DNA from: JBDTGE01 sp050742975 | Lineage (GTDB): Bacteria > Actinomycetota > Actinomycetes > Mycobacteriales > Jatrophihabitantaceae | Assembly: GCA_050742975.1 (NCBI GenBank) | Contig: JBOGDQ010000325.1 | Span: 1-39,267, forward strand | Length of the DNA: 39,267 bases | Direction: 5' to 3' | Shown: piece by piece, positions 8,033 to 16,859 of the stretch | Layout: each line of letters begins with the position of its first letter | Numbering within the stretch: position 1 is the first letter of the stretch | Program-made: the position numbers and the translations under genes | Notes under the pieces: model-generated | Seen by the model: only the letters and a program-made list of their open reading frames with translations | Database searches by the model: none | What the model was told of the DNA's origin: nothing

Positions 8033-9568
8033 GTGTCCATCTCTTCCCCTCCGCGGCCGGTGCGGCAGTCGGCGATCCCGACCCGCCGCGGCTGGCTCTC
8101 CCCCGCCAACACCACCCTGGTCCTGGTCCTGATCCTGACCTGCCAGCTGATGGTCGTGCTCGACGCGACGATTGTGAACATCGCGCTGCACGACATCAAG
8201 AGCTCGCTGCACTTCTCGTCAGCCGGCCTGTCCTGGGTGATCAACGCCTACACCCTCACCTTCGGCGGCCTACTCCTACTCGGCGCCCGGGCCGGTGACC
8301 TGCTGGGCCGCCGCCGGGTGTTCCTGTCCGGCATCACCCTGTTCACCCTGGCCTCGCTCGCCGGTGGCTTCGCCCAGACGTCTGGTGAGCTGCTCGCCGC
8401 ACGCGCGATCCAGGGCATTGGCGGCGCGCTCGCCTCGCCGTCCGCGCTGGCCTTGCTCATGACGATGTTCCCCGGAGTCAGGGAGCGCACCCGGGCCATC
8501 GGCCTGTACACGGCGGTGTCTATCGGCGGCGCTGCCGTCGGCCTGATCGCGGGCGGCATGCTGTCCGAGTGGGCGTCGTGGCGCTGGGTGCTGTTCGTCA
8601 ACGTGCCGATCGGCCTGGTGCTGCTGACGCTGTCTCGGTCGGCGCTGCCCGAGACCGAGCGCCGGACCGGCCGCTTCGACCTGGCCGGTGCGCTCACCTC
8701 GACCCTCGGCATGAGCGCGCTCGTGTACGGATTCGTCCACGCCGCCTCCGACGGCTGGGCCAACGCGGGCACGGTCGGCTCGTTCGCGGCCGGGGTCGCG
8801 CTGCTCGGCGCGTTCATCGTCACCGAGACCAGGGCTGAGGCTCCGATCACCCCGTTGCGGCTGTTCGCCGACCGCAACCGCAGCGCCTCGTACGTCGCCC
8901 GCCTGCTGCTCGTCGCCGGAATGATGGGGATGTTCTTCTTCCTCACCCAGTTCCTGCGCGGCGTGCTCGGCTACAGCGACCTGAAGACCGGCTTCGCCTT
9001 CGTCCCGCTCAGCGTGATCGTGTTCATTTCGTCGCAGCTCAGCGCGCGCGTGCTGGTCGAGAAGCTGGGCTCACAGCGGATGATGATCATCGGCATCACG
9101 TTCTCCACGCTCGGCATGTTGTGGCTTACCCAGCTCGGCGAGCACAGCAACTACCTGTCGCTGGTCGGGCCGCTGCTGGTGTTCGGACTCGGCAACGGGC
9201 TGGCGTTCGTCCCGCTGACCACGACCGCACTGGACGGCGTCGCACCCGCCGATGCGGGTGCCGCGTCCGGCCTGGTCAATGTGATGCAGCAGGTCGGCGG
9301 CTCGCTCGGGCTGGCCGTGCTCGTCACCGTCTTCGGCGCGGCGAGCAAGGACGCGGCTAGGCACGTCGACCCGGCGCTGTCACCGGCCGAGGCCGCGCGG
9401 AACGTGTACGTGAGTGCCGCGGACAAGTCCTTCTGGACGGCGACGATCTTCCTGGCCGCCACGTGGCTCCTGGTCGCGTTCGCGATCAAGACCCGCCGGC
9501 CGGAGCCCGCGCCTGTCGAGGGCACCGTTACCGAGCAGGAGCTGGAGCTGGCCCTGGCCGCCGAGTAA
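8033..9568 (+). CDS. MFS drug efflux transporter, DHA2 (14-TM, EmrB/QacA type)
   Basis: 511 residues with about 14 predicted membrane helices, the first being TLVLVLILTCQLMVVLDATIVNIAL. That helix carries the D-x-T-I-V-N-x-A-L motif typical of DHA2 proton antiporters. The loop GARAGDLLGRRRVF matches MFS motif A, and ARAIQGIGGALASPSALALL includes motif C, which is specific to antiporters. It should export hydrophobic or cationic toxic compounds by proton exchange at the cytoplasmic membrane. The start is GTG at 8033. The divergent TetR gene and the palindromic operator predict induction by substrate. It ends convergently with the S9 peptidase gene. Confidence 0.92.
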   Translation: MSISSPPRPVRQSAIPTRRGWLSPANTTLVLVLILTCQLMVVLDATIVNIALHDIKSSLHFSSAGLSWVINAYTLTFGGLLLLGARAGDLLGRRRVFLSGITLFTLASLAGGFAQTSGELLAARAIQGIGGALASPSALALLMTMFPGVRERTRAIGLYTAVSIGGAAVGLIAGGMLSEWASWRWVLFVNVPIGLVLLTLSRSALPETERRTGRFDLAGALTSTLGMSALVYGFVHAASDGWANAGTVGSFAAGVALLGAFIVTETRAEAPITPLRLFADRNRSASYVARLLLVAGMMGMFFFLTQFLRGVLGYSDLKTGFAFVPLSVIVFISSQLSARVLVEKLGSQRMMIIGITFSTLGMLWLTQLGEHSNYLSLVGPLLVFGLGNGLAFVPLTTTALDGVAPADAGAASGLVNVMQQVGGSLGLAVLVTVFGAASKDAARHVDPALSPAEAARNVYVSAADKSFWTATIFLAATWLLVAFAIKTRRPEPAPVEGTVTEQELELALAAE

Positions 9569-9583
9569 TCACGACAGGCACGG

Positions 9584-11590
9584 TCACAACAGCGGGGACG
9601 GCTGGAACGGCCGTCCCCGCACGTGCTGGTCGCAGAAGCCGAGCACCGTCTCGTACCAGATCTGCGCGTTGGCCGGCGAGAGCACCCAGTGGTTCTCGCC
9701 GGTCAGCTGCAGGAACCGGTGCGCGACGGTGCTCGGCTCGCCGTCATGGTGGCTGACCAGGTCCCACCACAGGCGCAGCGCCTCGCTGATCGGCACCCGG
9801 TAGTCGCGGTCGCCGTGCACGATCAGCATCGGCGTCACGATGGCGTCGACGAAGTTGCTCGGGCTGTTCTCGGCGTACCAGTCGGGGTGCTCGGTGACGG
9901 CGCCGAACAGGCCGCTCTTCCACTCCGCGAGGTCGGTTGTCTTGTGCTGCTGGTCCAGCGCCCACAGGCCGGCGTGCGTGACGATCGCGTCGAAGCGGCC
10001 GGTGTGCCCGGCGATCCAGTTCGTCATGTAGCCGCCGAAGGATCCGCCCAGGCAGGCGGTGCGACCGGCGTCGACGTCGGGGCGTTGCAGGACCGCTTCC
10101 AGTACCGCCTCGAGCTCGGACCAGACGATCGACGCGCGGTGCGGCCAGGCGCGCTCGACGAGGTCCATGCCGTAGCCGGTCGACAGGGCGGGGTCCGGCA
10201 TCAGCACGGCGTACCCACGGGCCACCGCGGCCCACGGGTTCCACCGCCAGCTCCACGAGTTGTACGACGCGAAGGGGCCGCCGTGGATCCAGAGCATCAG
10301 CGGCGCCGGCTGCTCGGCTGCCGGTGGCAGGCAGAGCCAGGCGTGGACGTCGGACGCTTCGGCCGGGACGATCTCGACGAGCGTGCCGGGCAGCGGCGGG
10401 GTCGGGGCGGGCGTCGACAGCACGGCCGGTTCCTGGTCGACGAGTGCGACGTCGAGACGGACCGGAGTGCTCGCCGCATCGATCGCCGACCGCAGCGCGT
10501 ACACGTGCCGTCCGTCCGGCGACGGGCACAGGTTCGTGTACGTGGCGTCGTCGGCCAGCCGCGACACCGAGCCGGTGTCGGCATCGACGGCGAGCACCGC
10601 CCCGCGCCCGCGCAGGTCCCCCGCGACGAACAGGGTCCGCGAGTCGCGCGACCAGCTCCACTCCTCAGGGTAGAGGTCTCCGAGGTCGACGCTCGACACC
10701 CCACCGTCGTGCAGGTCACGAAGCTGCAGCTGGACGGAGAAGGCGCTCTCGAACGTGCCGGCGTCCTCGCGGCCGAGGGCGAACCGCCTGCCGTCCGGGG
10801 CCAGCCGGGGTCGGTAGAAGCTGGCGCCGTCCTCGTCCGCGATCGTGGTGCGCTCGCCGCTCGCGACGTCGATGAGCACGGTGGTGAGGTCGGTCCTGCC
10901 GTTACGCCGCCGGACCCGCCAGCTGGTCAGCACGCTCGCACCGTCCGCGCTGATGGAGTATTCGGCCTCGTGCAGCGCCTGGCCGGCGTTTGGTGTCAGG
11001 TCGCGGGGCGGCCGGCCCTCGGCAACGGCGAGCAGGCGCGGCGACTGATCCCCGAGCTCGTGGTCCCAGTACCGGATCGGCATGCCGGTGTGCAGGATCG
11101 CGGTGATCTTGCGGTCCTTGCGGGTCCTGCGGCGCTCCGCGTCGTCGGCCTCGCCGGTCCACGCGAGCCGGCTGCCGGACACGACGATCGTCCCCGTGTC
11201 CGCCGCCACGACCGGGCCGGAGATACCGCCCGGGCTGCGCGCGACGACCCGGGGCTCGCCCGACGGCGGCAGCAGCCACAGCGCCGCGTCGTCGTCGTCA
11301 CGGTCGGCGACCGGGCCGGCGTCGGCATCCGCCCGGCCCGACACGAACAGCAACGAGCCCCCCGGCAGGCAGGCCGGCGACGACTCCCCCTGCTCCGACC
11401 GAGTCAGCCGGAGCGGCGCGCCGTCGTCCAGCGGGATCTGCCACAGCGACGAGACGTAGCGCGAGCCCTTGGCGTCCGGCTCCTGCATCGACGCGACGAG
11501 CCCGGGCTCCGGGCCCGAACCCAGGGCCAGCCCGGTCAGACGCGGCAGCGCGGTGAAGGCGGCGAGGTCGGCGAAGGGGTGATCATCCAC
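9584..11590 (-). CDS. S9 family prolyl oligopeptidase-like peptidase
   Basis: 668 residues. The first ~400 form a beta-propeller-like domain with repeated WD-like blades (SPACLPGGSLLFVSGR, RLAPDGRRFALGRE, SWSRDSRTLFVAG, CPSPDGRHVYAL). The C-terminal alpha/beta-hydrolase domain holds the nucleophile in GGSFGGYM (Ser near residue 517), Asp in HGDRDYRVP (near 593) and His in GENHWVL (near 633). The order and spacing match acylaminoacyl/dipeptidyl peptidases of family S9C. No signal peptide is seen, so it should act in the cytosol on short peptides. The start is GTG at 11590, 10 bp after the FUSC stop, with TAGCGT 7 nt upstream and no Shine-Dalgarno. Confidence 0.9.
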   Translation of the reverse strand: MDDHPFADLAAFTALPRLTGLALGSGPEPGLVASMQEPDAKGSRYVSSLWQIPLDDGAPLRLTRSEQGESSPACLPGGSLLFVSGRADADAGPVADRDDDDAALWLLPPSGEPRVVARSPGGISGPVVAADTGTIVVSGSRLAWTGEADDAERRRTRKDRKITAILHTGMPIRYWDHELGDQSPRLLAVAEGRPPRDLTPNAGQALHEAEYSISADGASVLTSWRVRRRNGRTDLTTVLIDVASGERTTIADEDGASFYRPRLAPDGRRFALGREDAGTFESAFSVQLQLRDLHDGGVSSVDLGDLYPEEWSWSRDSRTLFVAGDLRGRGAVLAVDADTGSVSRLADDATYTNLCPSPDGRHVYALRSAIDAASTPVRLDVALVDQEPAVLSTPAPTPPLPGTLVEIVPAEASDVHAWLCLPPAAEQPAPLMLWIHGGPFASYNSWSWRWNPWAAVARGYAVLMPDPALSTGYGMDLVERAWPHRASIVWSELEAVLEAVLQRPDVDAGRTACLGGSFGGYMTNWIAGHTGRFDAIVTHAGLWALDQQHKTTDLAEWKSGLFGAVTEHPDWYAENSPSNFVDAIVTPMLIVHGDRDYRVPISEALRLWWDLVSHHDGEPSTVAHRFLQLTGENHWVLSPANAQIWYETVLGFCDQHVRGRPFQPSPLL
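9592..9620 (+). terminator. Hairpin between convergent MFS and S9 peptidase genes
   Basis: GCGGGGACGGC (9592-9602) and GCCGTCCCCGC (9610-9620) are perfect 11-bp arms around a 7-nt loop, starting 24 bp after the MFS stop. It lies inside the last dozen codons of the convergent S9 peptidase gene, so the peptidase C-terminus and the likely terminator share sequence. No T tract follows. Confidence 0.5.
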
Positions 11591-11600
11591 CCGCTGGACG

Positions 11601-13742
11601 CTAGCCCACCTCTGCCAGCCGGCCGAACTGGCGGCGCAATTCGCTCGCGAGCGTGTCCAGGCTGTTGGTGATCCGGTCGCACGCGTCGATCAGGGCACCG
11701 GTCGTCGCGATGTCAGGGATCGGGTTGGTCCCCGAGGTCAGGGCTGCGGTCAGCGCCTCCTGCAACGGACGCAGTTTCGGCACCGACCTGGGCGCGGCGC
11801 CGGTGCGCACGGCCTGCTCGCACAGCGTGAGCACACTCGCCGCCGCGCGCATGAGCACGTCCAGCTCGGGCACGCCACCGGCGTCGTGGATGGCCCCCCG
11901 CACGGCGTCGACGGTGAGCATCGCGTGGATGAACCGGTGGGTGTGGGCCAGGACCGCCTCACCCAGCTCGACCTGGTGCTGCCCGCGCACCGGCTCGGCC
12001 CGCGCCCGGTCGATCGAGGCCCGGGCGTTGGTGCGGGCCAGCCGCGACGCGGCGCGGGTGCGCTGCATTCGCGCGGCGTCGGACGCGGGATCGGACACCG
12101 CGGCGAGGTAGTTGCGGTACGCCCGGAGCAGCTCACCGAGCCGGGACGGTACGAGGTCGCGCTCCCAGAGCGGCGACAGCAGCATCGCGAGCAGGGCCAG
12201 GCCACCGCCGATCAGCGTGTCCACCGCGCGCAGCCGGACGGTCGCGTGCGGTGCTATCCCGCTTATCGCGAGCAGCACGACGACCAGCGCGGCGAGCGAG
12301 ACGGCGCCGAGAGCCAGGTTCCCGGGGCCGGCGAAGCGCATGCCGAAGAAGAACACCGCGATCAGCGCCACCTGGTACCACTGGCCGCCGGGCACCCAGT
12401 GCACCAGCTCGGTCGCCAGCAGCAGCCCGACGATCGTCCCGACCACCCGCATCGACGAGCGCTGGAACGTCGAGGCGAAGTCCGGCCGCAGCACCACGAG
12501 AATCGTCAGCGGCACCCAGTACCCGCGGCCGACGCCGGCCAGCCGCACCACCAGGTCCGAGCCGGCCACGAACACGGCCAGCCGGATCGCGTGCCGCAGC
12601 ACCTCCGAGCTCGGCGTCAGGTTCGAGCGCAGGATCGCCATCGGGTCGCGCAGCTGGCGCACGCCGTACACGTCCGGCTGTTCGCCACCGCGTCCCTCGG
12701 TCGCTCCGGTCCGGACGGTTTCCACGGCCGCACGCAGCTGCCCGCCGAGGCTGCGCATCCGCGCCGCCGCGGCACGGGCGGTCAGCTCGTCGCTCGCACC
12801 ATCGAGCACGGCAACCTGCTCGTCCAGCCGGGCCCTCAGCCGATCGAGGGCGGTGCGCTCGATCCGTCGGCCCTCGTCCATGGCGTCGGCGATCTCGTCG
12901 AGGGTCTCGCCGGCGCAGGCCAGGGCGGCCCGGACGGCGTCGGCCGAGCGGCCCGCGTCCGCCGACCGCAGCCGCTCGGCCTGCCCGGACAGGACGATCA
13001 TCTCCCGCCGGATCCGCTCGGCCTCGTCGAGCAGGACGCGGTACGCCTCCACGCTCGGCCCGTGATCGTGACCCAGCCCGTACAGCGTCTGGCGCACCGC
13101 GGTCAGCGAGTCCCCCGCTGGCGGTCCGACGTCGGTCGCCGGTGGGCGGCGAGCGACGCACGCCAGTTCGCGGTACAGGCCGGCGAGCGCCAGCCGCTCG
13201 GGGCGATGCCGGCCCAGCGGCCACGCGGCGAGAGCGAGCACTACCTGGCCGGCGCCGCCGGCCAGCACGAGCAGTCCGACGTGGACGGCGACCGACGGCG
13301 GCTCGGGTTGATGCCCGAGCACGAGCGCGGCCGCGGTCGCCGCGACACCGACCTGCGTGGCGCTCGGGCCGCCGGTCAGCAGCAGGCCGGCGAGGAAGCC
13401 GAGAACGAGCAGCAGCAGGGCCGACGCGTAGTCGCTTCGCGAGCACACGATGGCGAGGCCGCTGGTGATCGCGGCCGCCAGCGCCGTCCCGAGCATGCGG
13501 AGCATCCGCAGCCGGTACGGGCCGGGACGGTCCGCGAAGGCGGTCTGCAGTGCCCCGATGGTCGACGGCAGCCCGAACGCCGCATTGCCCGCGATCGCGC
13601 CGATGGCCAGCGGCAGCGCCACGCCGACCGCGTTGCGGAGGGAGACCACTGGATCGGACTGGGTTCGGTCCAGGCGCGCGGCGCTGCGCAGCAGTTCGAC
13701 CAACGCCGAGCGCCGGGTACCGAGTTCAGCTCCCGCGGCCAC
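11601..13742 (-). CDS. FUSC-family (aromatic acid exporter-like) membrane protein
   Basis: About 713 residues with two clusters of membrane helices. The first (AVGVALPLAIGAIAGNAAFGL through AWPLGR) is near residues 35-190. The second (IRLAVFVAGSDLVVRLAGVGRGYWVPLTILVVL through LALLAMLLSPLWERDLV) is near 385-530. Long helical cytosolic segments lie between and after them, as in FUSC/YccS/AaeB proteins. The motif GYWVPLTILVVLRPDF is diagnostic of the FUSC_2 module. Such proteins are thought to export aromatic carboxylates. The start is placed at GTG 13742 because an upstream TTG would lie inside a large inverted repeat, and TAGGCT lies 8 nt before the GTG. A TTG near residue 14 is an alternative. 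Confidence 0.8.
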   Translation of the reverse strand: MAAGAELGTRRSALVELLRSAARLDRTQSDPVVSLRNAVGVALPLAIGAIAGNAAFGLPSTIGALQTAFADRPGPYRLRMLRMLGTALAAAITSGLAIVCSRSDYASALLLLVLGFLAGLLLTGGPSATQVGVAATAAALVLGHQPEPPSVAVHVGLLVLAGGAGQVVLALAAWPLGRHRPERLALAGLYRELACVARRPPATDVGPPAGDSLTAVRQTLYGLGHDHGPSVEAYRVLLDEAERIRREMIVLSGQAERLRSADAGRSADAVRAALACAGETLDEIADAMDEGRRIERTALDRLRARLDEQVAVLDGASDELTARAAAARMRSLGGQLRAAVETVRTGATEGRGGEQPDVYGVRQLRDPMAILRSNLTPSSEVLRHAIRLAVFVAGSDLVVRLAGVGRGYWVPLTILVVLRPDFASTFQRSSMRVVGTIVGLLLATELVHWVPGGQWYQVALIAVFFFGMRFAGPGNLALGAVSLAALVVVLLAISGIAPHATVRLRAVDTLIGGGLALLAMLLSPLWERDLVPSRLGELLRAYRNYLAAVSDPASDAARMQRTRAASRLARTNARASIDRARAEPVRGQHQVELGEAVLAHTHRFIHAMLTVDAVRGAIHDAGGVPELDVLMRAAASVLTLCEQAVRTGAAPRSVPKLRPLQEALTAALTSGTNPIPDIATTGALIDACDRITNSLDTLASELRRQFGRLAEVG

Positions 13743-13771
13743 GAAGTCGAAGCCTAGATGGCTGACAGCCG

Positions 13772-13785
13772 GTCTCCCGGGAGAC
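13772..13785. promoter_or_regulatory. 14-bp perfect palindrome, candidate FUSC operator
   Basis: GTCTCCCGGGAGAC is a perfect 14-bp palindrome 30 bp upstream of the proposed FUSC start. With TAGGCT (13751-13756, minus strand) as -10, it covers the expected -35 position. No regulator gene is adjacent. Confidence 0.45.
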
Positions 13786-13834
13786 GTGGCGGGGCCGGCT
13801 GCCCCTGGGGGAGAGGGACGCGCCCCGCCACGTC
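13783..13834. repeat. Inverted repeat (D) downstream of rlmN
   Basis: Perfect 13-bp arms GACGTGGCGGGGC (13783-13795) and GCCCCGCCACGTC (13822-13834) flank a 26-nt loop. It lies about 58 bp after the rlmN stop and upstream of the FUSC gene. It may terminate rlmN transcription. Arm length and loop size resemble the palindromes at 783 and 6496. Confidence 0.75.
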
Positions 13835-13892
13835 CCAATACCAGTGTGCGCGCGTTCGCCGATGCCGCACCGGTCCCGTCGCAGAATATCGG

Positions 13893-15008
13893 TCAGCCGG
13901 ACGCCGCGAGCTGCCCGCAGGCCCCGTCGATCTCGCGTCCGCGGGTGTCCCGGACCGTCACGGCGACACCACGCGCCTGCAGTCGCCGCACGAACTCGCG
14001 CTCGACGCTCTTCGACGAGGCGTCCCACTGCGAGCCCGGCGTCGGGTTCAGCGGGATCAGGTTGACGTGCGCCAGCCTGGGCGCGAGCAGGTCGCCGAGC
14101 AGGTCTGCGCGCCACGGCTGATCGTTGACGTCGCGGATCATCGCGTACTCGATCGAGTAGCGGCGGCCCGTGCGTGCCGCGTACGCGTCGGCGGCCCCAA
14201 GCACCTCGGTAACCGGCCACCGGGTGTTCACCGGGACGAGCGTGTCGCGCAGCTCGTCGTCCGGGGCGTGCAGCGAGACCGCGAGCGTGACGTCGAGTTC
14301 GGTGTCCGCGAGCTTGTGGATCGCCGGGACGAGGCCGACCGTCGACACGGTGATCGAGCGACGGGACAGCCCCAGCCCGGCCGGCGCCGGGTCGATCAGC
14401 CGGTGCAGCGCGCCGACCAGCCGCTGGTAGTTCGCGAGCGGTTCGCCCATGCCCATGAACACCACGTTGGACAGCCGCCCGACACCGCCCGCGAGCTCAC
14501 CGCGCCGGGCGGCACGAGCGGCGGCGACCACCTGGTCGACGATCTCGCCGGCGGACAGGTTGCGCTTGAGCCCGCCCTGGCCGGTGGCGCAGAACGGGCA
14601 GGCCATGCCGCAGCCGGCCTGGCTCGACACGCAGACCGTGATGCGCTCCGGCCTGGTTCCGCGCGCCGGGTAGCGCATCAACACGCTCTCGACCAGGGTT
14701 GCGTCGTGCAGCCGCCACAGCGACTTGCGGGTGGTGCCGGAGTCCGTCTCCAGGTGCCGCACCTCGGTGAGCAGCGGCGGGAGCAGCGTGCCGCGGACCT
14801 GCTCGCGCACGGCGGCCGGCAGGTCGGTCATCGCGTCCGGATCGCTCTCGAAGCGGCCGAAGTAGTGCCGGCTCAGCTGATCGGCGCGAAACGCCGGCAG
14901 GCCGAGCTCCGCGACGGCGGCGCGGCGACCGGCTTGATCCAGGTCGGCGAGATGGCTAGGCGGCAGCCCGCGCTTCGGCGCGTCGAACACGAGCGGCAGG
15001 GAGGTCAT
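13893..15008 (-). CDS. rlmN: 23S rRNA (adenine2503-C2)-methyltransferase RlmN
   Basis: This 371-residue radical-SAM enzyme methylates A2503 of 23S rRNA, and in some bacteria A37 of tRNAs, using a dual methyl transfer through a cysteine. The iron-sulphur motif CGMACPFC (C-x3-C-x2-C) lies near residues 130-137. GGVGRLSNVVFMGMGEPLANY follows as the conserved GEP motif. The C-terminal TRGREIDGACGQLAASG holds the methyl-carrying cysteine at about 364. All catalytic residues are present. It stands downstream of frr-cdsA, the usual actinobacterial order, separated from cdsA by a broken kinase-like gene. Confidence 0.96.
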   Translation of the reverse strand: MTSLPLVFDAPKRGLPPSHLADLDQAGRRAAVAELGLPAFRADQLSRHYFGRFESDPDAMTDLPAAVREQVRGTLLPPLLTEVRHLETDSGTTRKSLWRLHDATLVESVLMRYPARGTRPERITVCVSSQAGCGMACPFCATGQGGLKRNLSAGEIVDQVVAAARAARRGELAGGVGRLSNVVFMGMGEPLANYQRLVGALHRLIDPAPAGLGLSRRSITVSTVGLVPAIHKLADTELDVTLAVSLHAPDDELRDTLVPVNTRWPVTEVLGAADAYAARTGRRYSIEYAMIRDVNDQPWRADLLGDLLAPRLAHVNLIPLNPTPGSQWDASSKSVEREFVRRLQARGVAVTVRDTRGREIDGACGQLAASG

Positions 15009-15053
15009 CTCGCTGTCGATTGTCCCATGGCACCGGGCAGCTTCAGGACGACG

Positions 15054-15424
15054 TCATGAACGCGACCGGCGGGTTCGGGCGGCCTTGTCGGCCTCGAGCT
15101 GAGCCAGCTCGTCGACGGTCATCGCGAACGCGGTCAGCCAGTCGGCGTCGATGCGGAAGTACCCGATGTCGCCCCACTCCTCCGGATCCTGGCCGTACGT
15201 GGCGATGAAGTGATCGTGCAGCATCCGGCGGTCGTCGGCGAGGCGAAGTCGTCGACGTGCACCACCACTGACCCTGGGATGCGCACCGCTATCGCGTTCG
15301 CGAGCCTCGACTTGCCCGCCGCGCCGAACCCGTCGATCCCCACCAGCGTGAGCCCGGTCCGCGCCGTCGCCACCGCGACCGCAGCCTCGACCGCCTCCGC
15401 CCGGCCGACCACCCGCGTGGCCAC
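15054..15424 (-). pseudogene. Kinase-like pseudogene, frameshifted fusion
   Basis: From a GTG at 15424 one frame encodes about 61 good residues of a uridine-kinase-like P-loop protein: LVGIDGFGAAGKSRLANAIA (Walker A) and VVVHVDDFAS. It then turns into nonsense and stops at 15134. A different frame takes over at about 15240 and reads RLADDRRMLHDHFIATYGQD, EEWGDIGYFRIDADWLTAFA and an acidic/basic tail, ending at TGA 15054-15056. The second part does not resemble the rest of a kinase, whose central and lid regions are missing. A deletion joining two genes out of frame is the likeliest history. The GTG lies 1 bp after the cdsA stop, so ribosomes could still enter. Confidence 0.6.
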
Positions 15425-15425
15425 C

Positions 15426-16271
15426 TCAGACGGGGGCGAAGCCGGACAGGATCAGGTAGGCCACCGCGGCGCACGGCAGCAGCGAGTCGAGCCGATCCAT
15501 GATGCCGCCGTGCCCGGGCAGCGCCTTGCCGAAGTCCTTGATCTTCAGGTCACGCTTGATCATCGAGGCACCGAGATCGCCTAGGGTCGCCGTGAAGCAG
15601 ATCGCCAGGCCGAACAGCAGCCCCTTCCACCACGCCTGGTGGAAGGTCAGCGTCATCAGCACGATCCCGATCGCTGAGCAGAACAGCACCGAGCCGGCGA
15701 ACCCCTCCCAGGTCTTCGACTTCGACACGATCGGCGCGAGCGGATGCCGGCCGAACAGCACGCCGGTGGCGTAGCCCCCGGTATCGCTGCACACCACGGT
15801 CGCGACGAACGCGATGATCCGCGCCGCACCGTCGTCGGCGTGCACCGAGAGGACCGCGAAACCGGCGAGCGTCGGCAGGTAGAGCAGCACGAAGGCAGAC
15901 GCGGACAGGTCACGCAGGTAGCCCCGGGCGCCGTCACCGAGCCGCCACACGGCCACACCGCACAGCGTCACCAGCAACGCGACCACGAGCCCGTTCGGCC
16001 CACGCAGCCAGGCGGCCGCCAGCATCGCGACGCTGCCGACGGCCACCGGGACGAGCGAGGGCCGCACGCCGGTGCTCGAGATCGCCTTGGTCAGCTCGTA
16101 ACACCCGTAGACGACCGCGGCTCCGACGATGAACGCGAAGCTCGGGCGGTACACGAACAGGCTGGCCACGATCAGCGCGACGAGTGCGACCCCGACGCCG
16201 ATCGCGGCCGGAAGATCGCGCCCGGCGCGCGACTTCTTCGGTTGCGCCTCCGCCTCCATCACGTCGGGCAT
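15426..16271 (-). CDS. cdsA: Phosphatidate cytidylyltransferase
   Basis: Makes CDP-diacylglycerol from phosphatidic acid and CTP at the cytoplasmic membrane, the entry point to phospholipid synthesis. 281 residues with about eight membrane helices, from LPAAIGVGVALVALIVASLFVY to AVAYLILSGFAPV. The CDP-DAG synthase signature is complete near the C-terminus: SKSKTWEGFAGSVLFCSAIG and then DLGASMIKRDLKIKDFGKAL, PGHGGIMDRLDSL. The ATG overlaps the frr stop as TGATG, so the two are translationally coupled. Confidence 0.96.
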   Translation of the reverse strand: MPDVMEAEAQPKKSRAGRDLPAAIGVGVALVALIVASLFVYRPSFAFIVGAAVVYGCYELTKAISSTGVRPSLVPVAVGSVAMLAAAWLRGPNGLVVALLVTLCGVAVWRLGDGARGYLRDLSASAFVLLYLPTLAGFAVLSVHADDGAARIIAFVATVVCSDTGGYATGVLFGRHPLAPIVSKSKTWEGFAGSVLFCSAIGIVLMTLTFHQAWWKGLLFGLAICFTATLGDLGASMIKRDLKIKDFGKALPGHGGIMDRLDSLLPCAAVAYLILSGFAPV

Positions 16272-16828
16272 CAGACCTCGAGCAGTTCGGCTTCCTTGGC
16301 CCGAACCGCGTCGTCGACGGCACCGGTGTACTTGCCGGTCAGCTTGTCGAGTTCGCTCTCGGCGCGGTGCACGTCGTCCTCGCCGACCTCGCCGTCCTTG
16401 ACGAGGCGGTCGAGCTTGTCCTTGGTGTGCCGACGGACCGAGCGGATCGACACCTTGGCGTCCTCGCCCTTGCCCTTGGCCACCTTCACCAGGTCGCGGC
16501 GGCGCTCCTCGGTCAGCGGCGGGAACACGATTCGCACGATCGTCCCGTCGTCGGTCGGGTTCACGCCGAGGTCGCTGTCCCGGATCGCCCGCTCGATGGC
16601 GCCCAGCGTGGACGCGTCGTAGGGCTTGATGACGGCCATCCGCGCCTCGGGGATCGTCACCGACGCCATCTGCGGGATCGGCGTCGGCGCGCCGTAGTAG
16701 TCGACGACCAGCCGGGCGAAGGCGGAGGCGTTCGCCCGGCCGGTGCGCAGTCCGCCCAGCTCCTCGCGCGCGACGTGGACCGCCTTCTCCATCTTCTCCT
16801 CGGCCTCGAAGAGCGCCTCGTCAATCAC
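16271..16828 (-). CDS. frr: Ribosome recycling factor
   Basis: This 185-residue protein acts with EF-G to split post-termination ribosomes. It has the family length and the expected landmarks: LRTGRANASAFARLVVDYYG, PIPQMASVTIPEARMAVI, the hinge region around NPTDDGTIVRIVFPPLTEERR, and the long helical tail SIRSVRRHTKDKLDRLVKDG. The start is GTG at 16828, preceded by GAAGGGACGG. It follows pyrH by 31 bp and overlaps cdsA, giving the conserved pyrH-frr-cdsA order. Confidence 0.97.
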   Translation of the reverse strand: MIDEALFEAEEKMEKAVHVAREELGGLRTGRANASAFARLVVDYYGAPTPIPQMASVTIPEARMAVIKPYDASTLGAIERAIRDSDLGVNPTDDGTIVRIVFPPLTEERRRDLVKVAKGKGEDAKVSIRSVRRHTKDKLDRLVKDGEVGEDDVHRAESELDKLTGKYTGAVDDAVRAKEAELLEV

Positions 16829-16859
16829 GGCCGCCGTCCCTTCACTTCGATCCAGCCCC

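Noticed and set aside
9623..11671. Long open frame antisense to the S9 peptidase gene
   Set aside because: Composition biased to Arg, Val and Gly with no domain; the opposite strand encodes a peptidase with a complete catalytic triad.
13836..13838. TTG as start of the FUSC gene
   Set aside because: It lies at the edge of an inverted repeat and would add a Gly/Pro-rich stretch; GTG 13742 with a -10 element fits better.
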